Shown in pieces: positions 54,307-63,619 of a DNA stretch of 64,000 nucleotides. Both the position numbers and the translations under genes were made by a program. The notes beneath the pieces were generated by a model. The model had not been told where the DNA came from and did not search any database. It worked only from the letters and a program-made list of their open reading frames with translations. Numbering within the stretch: the first letter of the stretch is position 1; every line of letters starts with the position of its first letter. The stretch comes from JABFXC01 sp045804265 (lineage in GTDB: Bacteria; Gemmatimonadota; Gemmatimonadetes; Gemmatimonadales; Gemmatimonadaceae), in the NCBI GenBank assembly GCA_045804265.1, contig JBJMNK010000141.1, positions 30,408 through 94,407 of the forward strand, in the 5' to 3' direction.

Positions 54307-55191
54307 TCAGGCGGCGAAGCTGCCCAGTGCGCGACCGACATCGCCTTCGCGCAGCCGCTTCAGCGCGCGATCGCGCAGCTGGCGCACACGCTCGCGCGTG
54401 ACGCCAAGCATCGATCCGATTTCCTCGAGCGTGTGCTCCCGCCCACCCTCGAGTCCGAAATAGAGGCGCAGCACTTTTGCGTCGCGCGGCGGAAGGGTAC
54501 CGAGCGCCTGCTCGATCTCGTCGGTGAGGAAACGATTCATCGCCTCCTCTTCCGTATCGGGCATCTCGTCGGCAACGAAGCGCTCGATCAGCGATCGATC
54601 ACCGTCGGGATCCATCGGTGCGTCGAGTCGAACATCGCTCGTGTTCAGCGCCGCGAGCGATTGCACGACTTCGGTCGAGAGACCGGTGAGCGCCGAGAGC
54701 TCTTCGGGCGTCGGCTCGCGATTGAGCTTCTGCCGCAGGATCTCACTCGCCTTGATGATGCGAGAAAGGTCCGCGGTGCGATTCAGTGGCACGCGGACCG
54801 TTCGACCCTGGCGCGCGAGCGCCGAGAGGATCGCCTGGCGAATCCACCACACCGCGTACGAGATGAACTTCACACCCTGGTCCGGATCGAACTTCCGGGC
54901 AGCAGTGAGCAATCCGACGTTTCCTTCGCCAATCAGGTCGATGAGCGGAAGGCCGCGGTTCTGATATTTCTTCGCCACTGAGATGACGAAACGCAGATTG
55001 CGCTTGACGAGCTCCTGGAGCGCATCCGGATCACCTGCACGAATCTTCTTCGCCAGCTCGATCTCCTCCATGCCCTTGAGCAGGGGATACGTGCTGACTT
55101 CGTAGAGATACTGATCGAGGATGTCGCGCTCGGGCTCGTTTGGCGCGATGCCTGCCGGTGCGGAACGGCGGCGGCGCTTCACTTCGGTCAT
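54307..55191 (-). CDS. Sigma-70 family sigma factor, primary-like, short
   Basis: 294 residues. Regions 1.2-2.4: DQYLYEVSTYPLLKGMEEIELAKKI, LRFVISVAKKYQNRGLPLIDLIGEGNVGLLTAARKFD and KFISYAVWWIRQAILSALA; region 3 follows; region 4.2: TLEEIGSMLGVTRERVRQLRDRALKRLR. Region 1.1 is absent. Short RpoD forms of about this size are the primary sigma in Bacteroidota-type bacteria, so this may be rpoD or a group 2 sigma. It precedes a strong terminator hairpin. Confidence 0.88.
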   Translation of the reverse strand: MTEVKRRRRSAPAGIAPNEPERDILDQYLYEVSTYPLLKGMEEIELAKKIRAGDPDALQELVKRNLRFVISVAKKYQNRGLPLIDLIGEGNVGLLTAARKFDPDQGVKFISYAVWWIRQAILSALARQGRTVRVPLNRTADLSRIIKASEILRQKLNREPTPEELSALTGLSTEVVQSLAALNTSDVRLDAPMDPDGDRSLIERFVADEMPDTEEEAMNRFLTDEIEQALGTLPPRDAKVLRLYFGLEGGREHTLEEIGSMLGVTRERVRQLRDRALKRLREGDVGRALGSFAA

Positions 55192-55451
55192 TGTCTGGCC
55201 CTCGAGTACTGCGCGTGAATTGATTTATCGATAGCGGCGCATTCACGCCGCTGTTTTTCATCGGTGCTGCAAGCCCGAACAGGAAGTGCTGGAGGTCCGA
55301 TATCCTGGATCGCCCGCGCGCCGATCGGGTTGGAAAGCGCTGCAAAATACCGGCCTAACGGAATTGCGCCAGCCCCGGTTTTCTTGACATCGTACCTACC
55401 CCTGACTACACTTCGTGTTTCCTGGCGGAACAGTTGTATCCGCTCGGCCGA
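55192..55451. other. Spacer between sigma gene and tRNA cluster
   Basis: Contains a plus-strand stem (55233-55239 with 55246-55252) followed by five T, an octamer repeat at 55353, and the tRNA promoter at 55384-55412. No gene is visible. Confidence 0.6.
55384..55412 (+). promoter_or_regulatory. tRNA-cluster promoter
   Basis: TTGACA (55384-55389), exactly 17 bases, then TACACT (55407-55412), near-consensus sigma-70. The first tRNA begins 39 bp downstream. Confidence 0.8.
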
Positions 55452-55524
<73 letters not shown>

Positions 55525-55619
55525 CCTCTCGACGATGCGACTGGTCGTCGGTCGGTCCTCCCGCAGTCCGAGTATCGGCCGTCGTGGTCGATGTCTGGAG
55601 CAACGGGATCTGGGCCAAC

Positions 55620-55692
55620 GCGGGAATAGCTCAGTTGGTAGAGCACAACCTTGCCAAGGTTGGGGTCGCGGGTTCGAGTCCCGTTTCCCGCT
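55620..55692 (+). tRNA. tRNA-Gly (GCC)
   Basis: Acceptor GCGGGAA/TTCCCGC, anticodon loop TTGCCAA giving GCC, T-arm CGCGGGTTCGAGTCCCG. Discriminator T, no encoded CCA. Confidence 0.95.
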
Positions 55693-55798
55693 CTGCACGC
55701 CGATCGCGGCAAGGTTGCGCGCCGCTTCGAGCGAGCGCATCCTACCGCGGAGAACGGGCGGGGCAAGCTTCAAGTTCCATGCTCCGCAGCATGGGTTT

Positions 55799-55872
55799 GC
55801 GCGGTTAGCTCAGTTGGTTAGAGCGCCACGTTGACATCGTGGAGGTCACAAGTTCGAGTCTTGTACCGCGCA
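55799..55872 (+). tRNA. tRNA-Val (GAC)
   Basis: Acceptor GCGCGGT/ACCGCGC, anticodon loop TTGACAT giving GAC, T-arm ACAAGTTCGAGTCTTGT. Last gene of this three-tRNA cluster. Confidence 0.95.
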
Positions 55873-55875
55873 CTG

Positions 55876-55906
55876 CCCCACGGCTCACCGCCGTGGGGTT
55901 TTTTTT
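55876..55906 (+). terminator. Rho-independent terminator of tRNA cluster
   Basis: Nine-bp stem CCCCACGGC/GCCGTGGGG with a five-base loop, then eight T. Classic intrinsic terminator. Confidence 0.95.
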
Positions 55907-55996
55907 GCTGCTCCGTCCGTTGGGCGCGCGCCTTGCCATGAGCATTGGCATGTCACCGCGATCGCGCGCCGGAGCTGTGCGCCGTAAGGCGGGAAG

Positions 55997-57868
55997 ATGA
56001 TCGGGCAGACATCAAATCTTCCCGAGGAATTGCGGCGCGGCCTGGCCGGTCCCATTCGGTGGCGGCTCCTCCTGGCGGTGATCATCATCAGCGGCATCGC
56101 CCTCCTGCATCGGATCGATGCACTGCTTCAGCGCGACTACGGACGGGAAGCGATGGCGCAGGCGCTGCAAGCCGACGCGCTGATCGAGGGCGCCGTCTCG
56201 CAGCGCGCGCAGATGCTGACGACGCTTTCGGCGCTGACCGCATCAGCCCATGGCGCACGGGACGAGGTCGATCGATTCGATGTCCTCGCCGACGAGATTC
56301 GTCGCGAGATGCCGGACATCGCCACCGTGTACCTGCTCGACGCGAAGGGCGGCGTTAGGCTGGCGCGTGGTGAGGACGTCCTGCCAGGTGGACGGCTCGC
56401 ACATCGAGCCTTCCCGCTTCGCGCCCCGGCGATGCGCCAGGCTGCCGAGGAGCATGGCGTCGCCGCAACCGCCCCGCTGACGCTCGCGAATGGTCGGCCG
56501 GGCACGTTGATGTATGTGCCGATCCTCGAAGGCGAGCGCCTAACGGGATACGTGGCCGGCGCGTTCGCGTATGAACGACTGTTCAGCCGCGCGCTGGCAG
56601 GGCAGCTTCACGGGCGCTTCGCCTGGCGCGTGCTCGACGAACGCGATGACGTCATCGCAACCTCCGCGGATTACCCGGACCGCGTCGCCCGCGAGATCCA
56701 GCGCCCGCTCGCGTTGCCGGGCGGCCACGGGTGGACGCTCGACGTGGCCATCGAAAGCCTGCAGCCGTTCATGGCTCGCGCCGTCAACTGGACGACCGGC
56801 GCGATCGTGCTCCTGCTCGTCGTCTTCCTCGCGCTCCGTGAGGAGTTTCGCTCGCGGCGATTCGCCGCCTACTCGCGCGATCTCGAAGTGCTGTCGCGCG
56901 ACCTCCTCGACGCCAACATGCGACTGGAAGAGCGATCACAGCAGATCGCAGAGGCCAACAGAGCCAAGTCTCGGTTCCTGGCGAATGTCAGTCACGAGCT
57001 GCGCACGCCGCTCAACGCGATCGTCGGCTACAACGCGCTCGCGCTCGATGGGATGTACGGAGAGGTACCGCCGCCGCTGCGCGCATCGCACCAGCGCGTC
57101 CAGGCCGCCGCCGATCATCTTCTCAGTCTCGTCAACGACGTGCTCGACCTGTCGAAGATCGAGGTCGGACGCATGGATCTCGAGATCGAGCCTGTCGACG
57201 TCGGTGCGATTCTCGACGCAGTTGCGACCGTCGTCGAACCGGCGGCCGATGCAAAAGGTCTGCGTGTAGACGTGGTGGTTGCGCGAGACCTTCCGCGCAT
57301 CGAGACCGACCCGCGGCATCTCCGGCAGGTCCTCCTGAACCTCGTCGCCAATGCGATCAAATTCACCGAGCGTGGAGCTGTAACCGTCGTCGCGAAACCG
57401 TCCGGCGACAACATCACGATCGGCGTGGAGGACACCGGCATCGGAATCGCCGAGAACGATCTCCATCGGATCTTCGATGAATTCGAGCAGGTACGGCCGA
57501 GCGGGCGAGGTGACTCGATGCAGCGCGGAACGGGACTCGGCCTCGCAATCGCGCGGAAGCTCGCTCGGCTGCTGGGTGGCGACGTCGTGGTGACCAGTCG
57601 TCTCGGTCGTGGCTCCTGCTTCACGCTCACCCTGCCGAGTGCGACGCGCCCGACGGCGGGTTTGGATAATTCTGCGAGCATCCCTGATCCCGCTCGAGAC
57701 GAAGCCGCGAGCGCTACGCTCGACAAGTCCATCATCACTCAGCGCGCCGACAGCGACGTGTCGCCGAATGAGAATGTCGTCACTGAGGATTCCGACCCTC
57801 GCGCGCATGCCGCATTGAGTCGCGAGCGCGGCTCTGACACCAATCGAGAGCACGACGAGCGGGGTTGA
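55997..57868 (+). CDS. Membrane sensor histidine kinase
   Basis: 623 residues. Two membrane spans (about 17-37 and 255-277) frame a periplasmic sensor domain of roughly 220 residues that looks like a double-Cache type, then a coiled linker, HisKA with the phospho-His in FLANVSHELRTPLNAIVGY (about 333), and HATPase with NAIKFTERG, DTGIGI, GTGLGLAIARKL and LGRGSCFTLTLP. A low-complexity tail of about 60 residues follows. No receiver domain, no adjacent response regulator. It carries two octamer repeats. Confidence 0.9.
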   Translation: MIGQTSNLPEELRRGLAGPIRWRLLLAVIIISGIALLHRIDALLQRDYGREAMAQALQADALIEGAVSQRAQMLTTLSALTASAHGARDEVDRFDVLADEIRREMPDIATVYLLDAKGGVRLARGEDVLPGGRLAHRAFPLRAPAMRQAAEEHGVAATAPLTLANGRPGTLMYVPILEGERLTGYVAGAFAYERLFSRALAGQLHGRFAWRVLDERDDVIATSADYPDRVAREIQRPLALPGGHGWTLDVAIESLQPFMARAVNWTTGAIVLLLVVFLALREEFRSRRFAAYSRDLEVLSRDLLDANMRLEERSQQIAEANRAKSRFLANVSHELRTPLNAIVGYNALALDGMYGEVPPPLRASHQRVQAAADHLLSLVNDVLDLSKIEVGRMDLEIEPVDVGAILDAVATVVEPAADAKGLRVDVVVARDLPRIETDPRHLRQVLLNLVANAIKFTERGAVTVVAKPSGDNITIGVEDTGIGIAENDLHRIFDEFEQVRPSGRGDSMQRGTGLGLAIARKLARLLGGDVVVTSRLGRGSCFTLTLPSATRPTAGLDNSASIPDPARDEAASATLDKSIITQRADSDVSPNENVVTEDSDPRAHAALSRERGSDTNREHDERG

Positions 57869-57893
57869 CTGACGTTCAGGCGAGGACTAGGTT
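57865..57893 (+). promoter_or_regulatory. Possible promoter of second tRNA cluster
   Basis: TTGACT (57865-57870), 17 bases, TAGGTT (57888-57893). It overlaps the end of the histidine kinase gene and is 67 bp upstream of the tRNA-Arg. Confidence 0.5.
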
Positions 57894-57960
57894 TCCCCTG
57901 CTTCGGACGAAACTCGCTGTGGAATCACGACGATCGATGTCCGATGCTGCGCAGTATCTG

Positions 57961-58034
57961 GCGCCCGTAGCTCAATTGGATAGAGCATCTGACTACGGAT
58001 CAGAAGGTTGGGAGTTCGAGTCTCTCCGGGCGCA
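57961..58034 (+). tRNA. tRNA-Arg (ACG)
   Basis: Acceptor GCGCCCG/CGGGCGC, anticodon loop CTACGGA giving ACG (A34 is normally modified to inosine), T-arm GGGAGTTCGAGTCTCTC. Discriminator A. Confidence 0.95.
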
Positions 58035-58073
58035 CTGCGTGCCTTGCAGTAACAGAGGGTTGAAGAATGTCGG

Positions 58074-58150
58074 CGGGGCGTAGCGTAGCCCGGTAGCGCG
58101 CCTGCTTCGGGAGCAGGAGGTCGCTGGTTCAAATCCAGTCGCCCCGACCA
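58074..58150 (+). tRNA. tRNA-Pro (CGG)
   Basis: Acceptor CGGGGCG/CGCCCCG, anticodon loop TTCGGGA giving CGG, T-arm CTGGTTCAAATCCAG. Followed by encoded CCA, unlike its neighbours. Confidence 0.95.
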
Positions 58151-58158
58151 TCTTGAGA

Positions 58159-58180
58159 AACGGGCTCCTCGAGCCCGTTC
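58159..58180 (+). terminator. Hairpin between tRNA-Pro and tRNA-Arg
   Basis: Nine-bp stem AACGGGCTC/GAGCCCGTT with a three-base loop and only a weak T-rich tail. It may be a processing site as well as a partial terminator. Confidence 0.45.
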
Positions 58181-58186
58181 GTGTTT

Positions 58187-58260
<74 letters not shown>

Positions 58261-58281
58261 CGTAGGAAAATCAGACAGCGA

Positions 58282-58313
58282 AAGCGCGAAGTCGTGGCCA
58301 CGACTTCGCGCTT
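58282..58313. terminator. Palindromic terminator after tRNA-Arg (CCG)
   Basis: A 32-bp perfect palindrome (AAGCGCGAAGTCGTGG and its complement) just after the last tRNA, ending the cluster. Confidence 0.75.
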
Positions 58314-58385
58314 CTGCGTTCTGGAGGCTGGTTGCGTGGCTCATGACTTGCCACCCAGCGAACACGACCTTGTCCTCCCATCGAC

Positions 58386-59345
58386 ATGCCTCGTACACAG
58401 AACTGGCGCTCGCTGCTACCAGGAATCATCGCGCTCGCGGTCGTGATCGTCGGGGCGCTGGTGGTACTCTCGTTCGCTCGCGTCGGTGCGCTTCACGGAT
58501 CGACGATTCGCGTCTATTCGTCGATGGCCGAAGCACGGGGCCTGATGAAAGGGTCGCCGGTCTGGCTCGAAGGGCAACCGATCGGCCAAGTAGTCCGCGT
58601 CGATTTCCTGCCACCATCCGCCGACTCCAACGCTCGCGTGCTCGTCGTGATGGACCTGTTGAAGCGCGACGTGAAATACATTCGTCGCGATGCCATAGCG
58701 CAGATCACCTCGGGCGGAACACTGATCGGCGCGCCGGTCGTATATCTCAGCAGCACCGCGACGAACGCGCCGATGCTCGCAGAGGGGGACACCCTCCACT
58801 CGATGCCTCAGGGAGATCCGGAGGGGATGGCGTCCCGGATCGCCGTCGCCTCGCGAGATTTTCCAGCGATCATCGCGAACGTCAAGGATCTGCGATCGCA
58901 GCTCACCTCAGTGGAAGGAACGACGGGCGCGCTGCTGAATGACGACGAACTGAGGATCGACATGGCGCGCAGTCGCAGGACGCGCTTGGCGAATCGTACG
59001 CTTCACGGCAACGGTACGATTGCACGAGTACTAAACGGTGGATCGACGCGGGCGACGGCGCGGGCGCAGCATGCGCTCGCTGAGGCCGACAGCCTCCGTG
59101 CGTTGCTTGGCTCGAGCCGGAACGTCGTCGGACAATTCAGACGCGATACATCGCTCATGCGGACTGTCACGTCGCTACGCAACGAAGTCTCGCTCGCGAA
59201 GGCGATGCTCGACGAGCCACGCGGAACCGCCGGTCGAGTGCTGCACGACAGCGCCACGACTCGCGAGCTCGCCGCAGCGGAGAGGGAACTGTCGGCGTTG
59301 ATGGCCGACCTGCGCGCACATCCGATGCGATATATCGCCTTCTGA
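58386..59345 (+). CDS. MCE (MlaD-like) domain protein
   Basis: 319 residues. One N-terminal membrane span (LLPGIIALAVVIVGALVVLSFA), then an MCE domain (IRVYSSMAEARGLMKGSPVWLEGQPIGQVVRVDF...AQITSGGTLIGAPVVYLSS), and a helical C-terminus rich in Leu/Arg repeats. MCE proteins form lipid-carrying rings in the periplasm. It probably works with the MlaF-like ATPase at 53376, though it lies on the opposite strand with no MlaE nearby. Confidence 0.85.
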   Translation: MPRTQNWRSLLPGIIALAVVIVGALVVLSFARVGALHGSTIRVYSSMAEARGLMKGSPVWLEGQPIGQVVRVDFLPPSADSNARVLVVMDLLKRDVKYIRRDAIAQITSGGTLIGAPVVYLSSTATNAPMLAEGDTLHSMPQGDPEGMASRIAVASRDFPAIIANVKDLRSQLTSVEGTTGALLNDDELRIDMARSRRTRLANRTLHGNGTIARVLNGGSTRATARAQHALAEADSLRALLGSSRNVVGQFRRDTSLMRTVTSLRNEVSLAKAMLDEPRGTAGRVLHDSATTRELAAAERELSALMADLRAHPMRYIAF

Positions 59346-59419
59346 CACTGGACGTTCGCGTTAGGTGGACGGCGGCCACGGACTGCGCTCCGTAACGATC
59401 GCCTCTGCAGTCGGCTCTC

Positions 59420-59448
59420 TTGCTTCTCCCAACCAGCGTTGGTAGCTT
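59420..59448 (+). promoter_or_regulatory. Possible rho promoter
   Basis: TTGCTT (59420-59425), 17 bases, TAGCTT (59443-59448). The TTGCTTCTCC context is shared with the dnaE and ricT-like upstream regions. Confidence 0.5.
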
Positions 59449-59567
59449 CGGGCGAGCGCGGACCGATCCGGAACCGCAGCTTCCCACCGCATTCAGCGCC
59501 AGTCATCGGCGTCCCCCCGCGTGTCCTTTCCGCCCAGCGTGAGCCGCAGCATCCGGAGGTCAGTGCC

Positions 59568-60824
59568 GTGGACATCGCTCAGCTGAAGCGGATGTCGGTC
59601 CTGGAGCTTCAGGACATGGCTGACGGTCTCAGGATCGCGAACATCGGCGGGCTGCGAAAACAGGATTTGATCTTTCGCATCGAGCAGAACCTGCTCGACG
59701 CGGATACCGTCCTCACGGGCGTAGGTGTGTTGGAGATCCTGCCCGAGGGCTACGGCTTTCTGCGCAGCCAGGATTGGAATTATCTATATGGACCTGACGA
59801 CATCTACGTCTCGCCCTCGCAGATCAAGCGTTTCGACCTGCGAACAGGTGACACGATTTCCGGACAAGTTCGTCCTCCGAAGGAATGGGAGCGGTATCTG
59901 GCTTTGCTCAAGGTAGAAACGATTAACGGCGACGACCCCGAGAAGGCGAAGCAGCGAGGCAGCTTCGACAACCTTCGCCCGACTTATCCCGACGAGCGTA
60001 TCCGGCTCGAGCCGAAGGACGGCGACCTGAGTATGCGGATCGTCGACCTGCTCGCGCCGATCGGGAAGGGCCAGCGCGGGCTGATTGTCGCTCCCCCGCG
60101 CGCCGGCAAGACGGTGCTCATGCAGAAGATGGCCAACGCGATCCTCGAGAATCACCCTGAGATCACGCTGATCATCCTGCTCATCGACGAGCGCCCGGAA
60201 GAAGTGACGGACATGCAGGCGAATGTCGGCTCGCGGGCCGAAGTGATCAGCTCGACGTTCGATGAACCCGCTGACCGCCACGTGCAGGTCGCCGACATGG
60301 TCATCGAGAAGGCGAAGCGCCTGGTCGAGCATGGACACGACGTCGTGATCCTGCTCGACTCGATCACCCGCCTCGCCCGCGCGCACAACGTCGTCGTGCC
60401 GCATTCCGGAAAGATCCTCTCCGGCGGCGTCGACGCCCAGGCGATGCACAAGCCGAAGCGGTTCTTCGGCGCCGCGAGAAACATCGATGCCGGCGGTTCG
60501 TTGACGATCGTCGCAACCGCGCTCATCGAGACCGGGTCGCGTATGGACGAAGTCATCTTCGAGGAGTTCAAGGGTACCGGGAACATGGAGCTCGTGCTCG
60601 ACCGGAAGATCGCCGATCGTCGTGTCTTCCCGGCGATTGACATCCAGAAGTCCGGAACGCGCCGCGAGGAGCTCCTGCTCGACAAGGCTGAGCTGAACCG
60701 CGTGTTCCTGCTGCGGAATTTTCTCGCCGACATGCCCGAGGCGGAGGCAATGGAATTCCTGCTTCGCCAGATGTCGGCGACGAAGAGCAATCGCGAGTTC
60801 TTCGTCGCGATGGCGCAGGGTTGA
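59568..60824 (+). CDS. rho: Transcription termination factor Rho
   Basis: 418 residues from a GTG at 59568, with GGAGGT seven bases upstream. N-terminal RNA-binding region (LEILPEGYGFLRSQDWNYLYGPDDIYVSPSQI), P-loop APPRAGKTVLM near 174, Walker B VVILLDSITRLARAHN, secondary RNA-binding GTGNMELVLDR and the R-finger region RRVFPAIDIQKSGTRREELL. Homohexameric RNA helicase that ends transcription. Standard length without a long insertion. Confidence 0.97.
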   Translation: MDIAQLKRMSVLELQDMADGLRIANIGGLRKQDLIFRIEQNLLDADTVLTGVGVLEILPEGYGFLRSQDWNYLYGPDDIYVSPSQIKRFDLRTGDTISGQVRPPKEWERYLALLKVETINGDDPEKAKQRGSFDNLRPTYPDERIRLEPKDGDLSMRIVDLLAPIGKGQRGLIVAPPRAGKTVLMQKMANAILENHPEITLIILLIDERPEEVTDMQANVGSRAEVISSTFDEPADRHVQVADMVIEKAKRLVEHGHDVVILLDSITRLARAHNVVVPHSGKILSGGVDAQAMHKPKRFFGAARNIDAGGSLTIVATALIETGSRMDEVIFEEFKGTGNMELVLDRKIADRRVFPAIDIQKSGTRREELLLDKAELNRVFLLRNFLADMPEAEAMEFLLRQMSATKSNREFFVAMAQG

Positions 60825-60846
60825 CCGACCGCACGAATCGTCCGGC

Positions 60847-61323
60847 GTGACTCGCTTGAATCGCTATCTCGCGCTCGACTGGGGCGAGCGCCGGATCGGG
60901 CTTGCGATCAGCGATCCATCGGGCACGATCGCCTCGCCTGCGGGGCACATCCTTCGCCGCGCCGGCAAGCGGCCGCCGATCGCCGAAGTGATGCGCCGCG
61001 CGGAAGCGCTCGATGTCGAAGGCTTTGTCGTCGGCCTCCCGCTCGACGAAGCGGGTGGGGAGACGACACGGTCGCGCGAAGTTCGCGCCGTTGGCGCCGC
61101 GCTTGAATCGCGGACCGGACTCCCGGTGATCCTCGTCGACGAGCGCTACACGACGGCGATCGCGCTCCGGACCGTGCGCGAACTCGGCGGCAAGACCAAG
61201 GATCGGGCTGGGGACATCGACTCGCTCGCTGCGACAGTGCTGCTGCAGCATGCGCTTCGCCTCGCTGAGCAAGCCGGGAGCGCGAAGATCGACGGAGGTT
61301 TGCCCGAGGACGGTCGTGGTTGA
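60847..61323 (+). CDS. ruvX: RuvX/YqgF-family Holliday-junction-like nuclease
   Basis: 158 residues from a GTG at 60847. Conserved features: YLALDWGERRIGLAISDP, FVVGLPLDEAGGETTRSREVRAVGAALE, PVILVDERYTTAIA and AGDIDSLAATVLLQ. RNase H-like fold; the family processes 16S rRNA precursors. Its end overlaps the mltG start by eight bases. Confidence 0.87.
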   Translation: MTRLNRYLALDWGERRIGLAISDPSGTIASPAGHILRRAGKRPPIAEVMRRAEALDVEGFVVGLPLDEAGGETTRSREVRAVGAALESRTGLPVILVDERYTTAIALRTVRELGGKTKDRAGDIDSLAATVLLQHALRLAEQAGSAKIDGGLPEDGRG

Positions 61324-62410
61324 GGCGCGCCTGACGGTCGTTGCTGCGTCGCGCCTAACGGCCAACACCGGGTGCCGACGCGGTCGGCACCGCCTCGCAG
61401 TCGCCGCGCTGTCGCTCGCGGTAATCGCCTGTGCCGGTGGCTCGGGGACCACGCGTGTCGTGATTCCACCCGGAGCGACGTTTCGCGTAGCGGCCGATTC
61501 CCTCCACCGGGCCGGCGTCATCGGCTCGACGCGGCTCTTCCGGTTCTACGCCTCGATTCGCGGGCATGACCGACGGATCCGGGCCGGGACATATGTGATG
61601 TCCCGCTCGATGTCCTGGCCTGAGGTCGTGAGCGCACTCACGCAGGGGACGGGGCTGATCCACAGCATCACTGTTCCCGAAGGATACTCGATCGCCGACA
61701 TCGCGTCGCTGCTGGCGCGAACGTTAGGCGTGGCGGAGGACTCGGTGCTGGCAGCCGCACGCGACAGCACGACGCGGGAGCGGCTCGACGTGCCGACTAC
61801 GACGCTCGAAGGCTACCTGTTTCCGGATACGTATTCCTTCCCTGACGGGACAACGGGACGCGCAGCGGTCGAGGCGATGGTCAGACGCTTCGAGCAGGTG
61901 TGGCAGCCGGAGTGGAACGCAAAGGCCGAACAGCTCGCGCTGTCCCGGCACGACATCCTGACACTGGCATCGATCGTCGAAAAGGAAGCGAAGCTGCCTG
62001 CGGAGCGGCCGGTCATCGCCGCTGTCTACCTGAACCGGCTCCGCACCGGGATGCGGCTTCAGGCCGATCCGACGGTGCAGTACGCGCTCGGCCGCCACTC
62101 GGCGCGTCTCTACTACAAGGACCTGCGCGTCGACTCACCGTACAACACCTACGAGCACGCGGGGCTGCCGCCCGGGCCGATCGCGTCGCCGGGGCGAGCG
62201 TCGATCATCGCAGCGCTCGAGCCAGCGGCGGTGCCCTATCGCTACTTCGTCGCGCACCCCGACGGCCACCACGAATTTCATGTCGACTACCAGTCACACG
62301 AGCGTGCGGTAGCGGCGGTACGTCGAGAGCGGGAAGCTGCGGCAAGGAACAGCCCGCAGGTACCTAACGTTTCGCGGACGATGCCGGGACTGCGTCCTCG
62401 CCGTCGTTAG
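61316..62410 (+). CDS. mltG: Endolytic murein transglycosylase
   Basis: 364 residues from a GTG at 61316 with GAGGA seven bases upstream. One N-terminal hydrophobic segment ending VIACAGG, then the YceG/MltG core: FRVAADSLHRAGVI, YVMSRSMSWPEVVSAL, ITVPEGYSIADIASLLA, LEGYLFPDTYSFPDG, ILTLASIVEKEAKLPAERPVIAAVYLNRL, ADPTVQYALG and SPYNTYEHAGLPPGPIASPGRASI. The catalytic Glu is in VEKEAKL. Its stop lies inside an octamer repeat and the gene overlaps the convergent HD-GYP gene by 47 bp. Confidence 0.92.
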   Translation: MVEARLTVVAASRLTANTGCRRGRHRLAVAALSLAVIACAGGSGTTRVVIPPGATFRVAADSLHRAGVIGSTRLFRFYASIRGHDRRIRAGTYVMSRSMSWPEVVSALTQGTGLIHSITVPEGYSIADIASLLARTLGVAEDSVLAAARDSTTRERLDVPTTTLEGYLFPDTYSFPDGTTGRAAVEAMVRRFEQVWQPEWNAKAEQLALSRHDILTLASIVEKEAKLPAERPVIAAVYLNRLRTGMRLQADPTVQYALGRHSARLYYKDLRVDSPYNTYEHAGLPPGPIASPGRASIIAALEPAAVPYRYFVAHPDGHHEFHVDYQSHERAVAAVRREREAAARNSPQVPNVSRTMPGLRPRRR

Positions 62411-63200
62411 GCGCTTCCGCGCGCCAGCGGAACCGGACATCGGGGGCATCGTGCTCGACTTTCGGTTGACGACGCTCCGCGGCGGGAGGAATTCGCGGCG
62501 CGCGGAATGACCGCGTCGCATCGCGGAGCCGTTCGAGGACGGGGGGAAGCAGAAATAGGTCGACGAGGGCTGGATCGAACTGTGTCGCCCGGCCGCGAGC
62601 AATCACTTGGGCGGCGCGACTCATCGACATCCCCCGCTGGTAGCGCCGGCCATGGCTGACGACGTCGAATGTGTCAGCGATTGCGACGATGCGCGCGGCG
62701 AGCGGGATGCTCTCACCGCGAAGCCGCCGTGGATAACCAGTCCCGTCCCATCGCTCGTGGTGCGACAAGACACCGTCCGCAAGATCCGGGTAGAACTTGG
62801 CGACCGGACGCAAGACCGTCGCTCCGCGGCTGGGGTGAGTGTCGATCTCGCGCCGCTCAGAAGCCGTAAGCGTGGTATGCTCGTGAATGATGTCGAATAG
62901 CGCCTCGTGGATCTTTCCGATGTCGTGAAAGAGGGCCACCCGTTCGACGCTGCGGCACTCGCGCTCGCTCAATCCTACTTCCTCGGCGAGGATGAGGGCG
63001 TATGTGGCGACTCGTCGCACGTGCGCGCCGGTATCGCGATCGTTCGCGTCGATGGCGTTCAGCAGCGTCTCGAGTGTTGCTGCGGCGAAGCGCTCCATTC
63101 GTTGGCGGCTCCTCCGTGCGCGAATGAAGACGATGCCGGTTGCGACGCCAGCGACGCCAGCGGCGAGTGGTAGGGGAGGGACGCGCGAGATTCGTGACAT
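62364..63200 (-). CDS. HD-GYP-type c-di-GMP phosphodiesterase
   Basis: 278 residues. One N-terminal membrane segment (about 9-26), then HVRRVATYAL, HDIGKIHE (metal-binding HD near 92-93), HPSRGA and HHERWDGTGYPRRLRG (GYP near 155-157), and IVAIADTFDVV. These are the HD-GYP features that hydrolyse c-di-GMP to GMP. The C-terminus is disordered and basic. It overlaps mltG tail to tail by 47 bp. Confidence 0.87.
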   Translation of the reverse strand: MSRISRVPPLPLAAGVAGVATGIVFIRARRSRQRMERFAAATLETLLNAIDANDRDTGAHVRRVATYALILAEEVGLSERECRSVERVALFHDIGKIHEALFDIIHEHTTLTASERREIDTHPSRGATVLRPVAKFYPDLADGVLSHHERWDGTGYPRRLRGESIPLAARIVAIADTFDVVSHGRRYQRGMSMSRAAQVIARGRATQFDPALVDLFLLPPVLERLRDATRSFRAPRIPPAAERRQPKVEHDAPDVRFRWRAEAPNDGEDAVPASSAKR

Positions 63201-63308
63201 GAGGCACCATCTCGCAAGAAACGGCGCAGCGAGCCGGCGGCGCGAACGAACTCACGGAGATCGGTCGAGGCCGGACGAGTGATCGCTTCGCGGCTAGTGC
63301 CCGAAATG

Positions 63309-63352
63309 CAGAAACGCCGTGCCGCTCGAAGTCGAGGGGCACGGCGTTTCTG
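63309..63352 (-). terminator. Terminator of the rRNA operon
   Basis: 15-bp stem (CAGAAACGCCGTGCC / GGCACGGCGTTTCTG) with a 14-base loop, about 40 bp past the 5S gene on the minus strand. A smaller hairpin (63363-63382) lies between them. Confidence 0.75.
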
Positions 63353-63391
63353 TTCATTCAATCGCCACCTGATGAGGTGGCGCCAGCAGGT

Positions 63392-63507
63392 GCCGGCGAC
63401 GGCCTACTCTCCCGCGATCTCTCGATCGGAGTACCATCGGCGCTGTAGGGCTTAACGACCGTGTTCGGAATGGGAACGGGTGTGGCCCCTACGCTCTAGT
63501 CGCCAGC
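63392..63507 (-). rRNA. rrf: 5S ribosomal RNA
   Basis: The complement reads GCTGGCGACTAGAGCGTAGG... with the conserved CCCGTTCCCATTCCGAACACGG core and closing GTCGCCGGC pairing with the 5' end. About 116 nt. Ends inferred from stem pairing. Confidence 0.93.
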
Positions 63508-63619
63508 GAAAAGAGCAAGTGGTGGATTGAGGAATGTCGGATATGTCGCGAGCTCGCGATGCATCGATTGATGCGGGCTCTGCTCGGAGAACGCGGCGCT
63601 GCCGCGTTCAAGATTTGAA

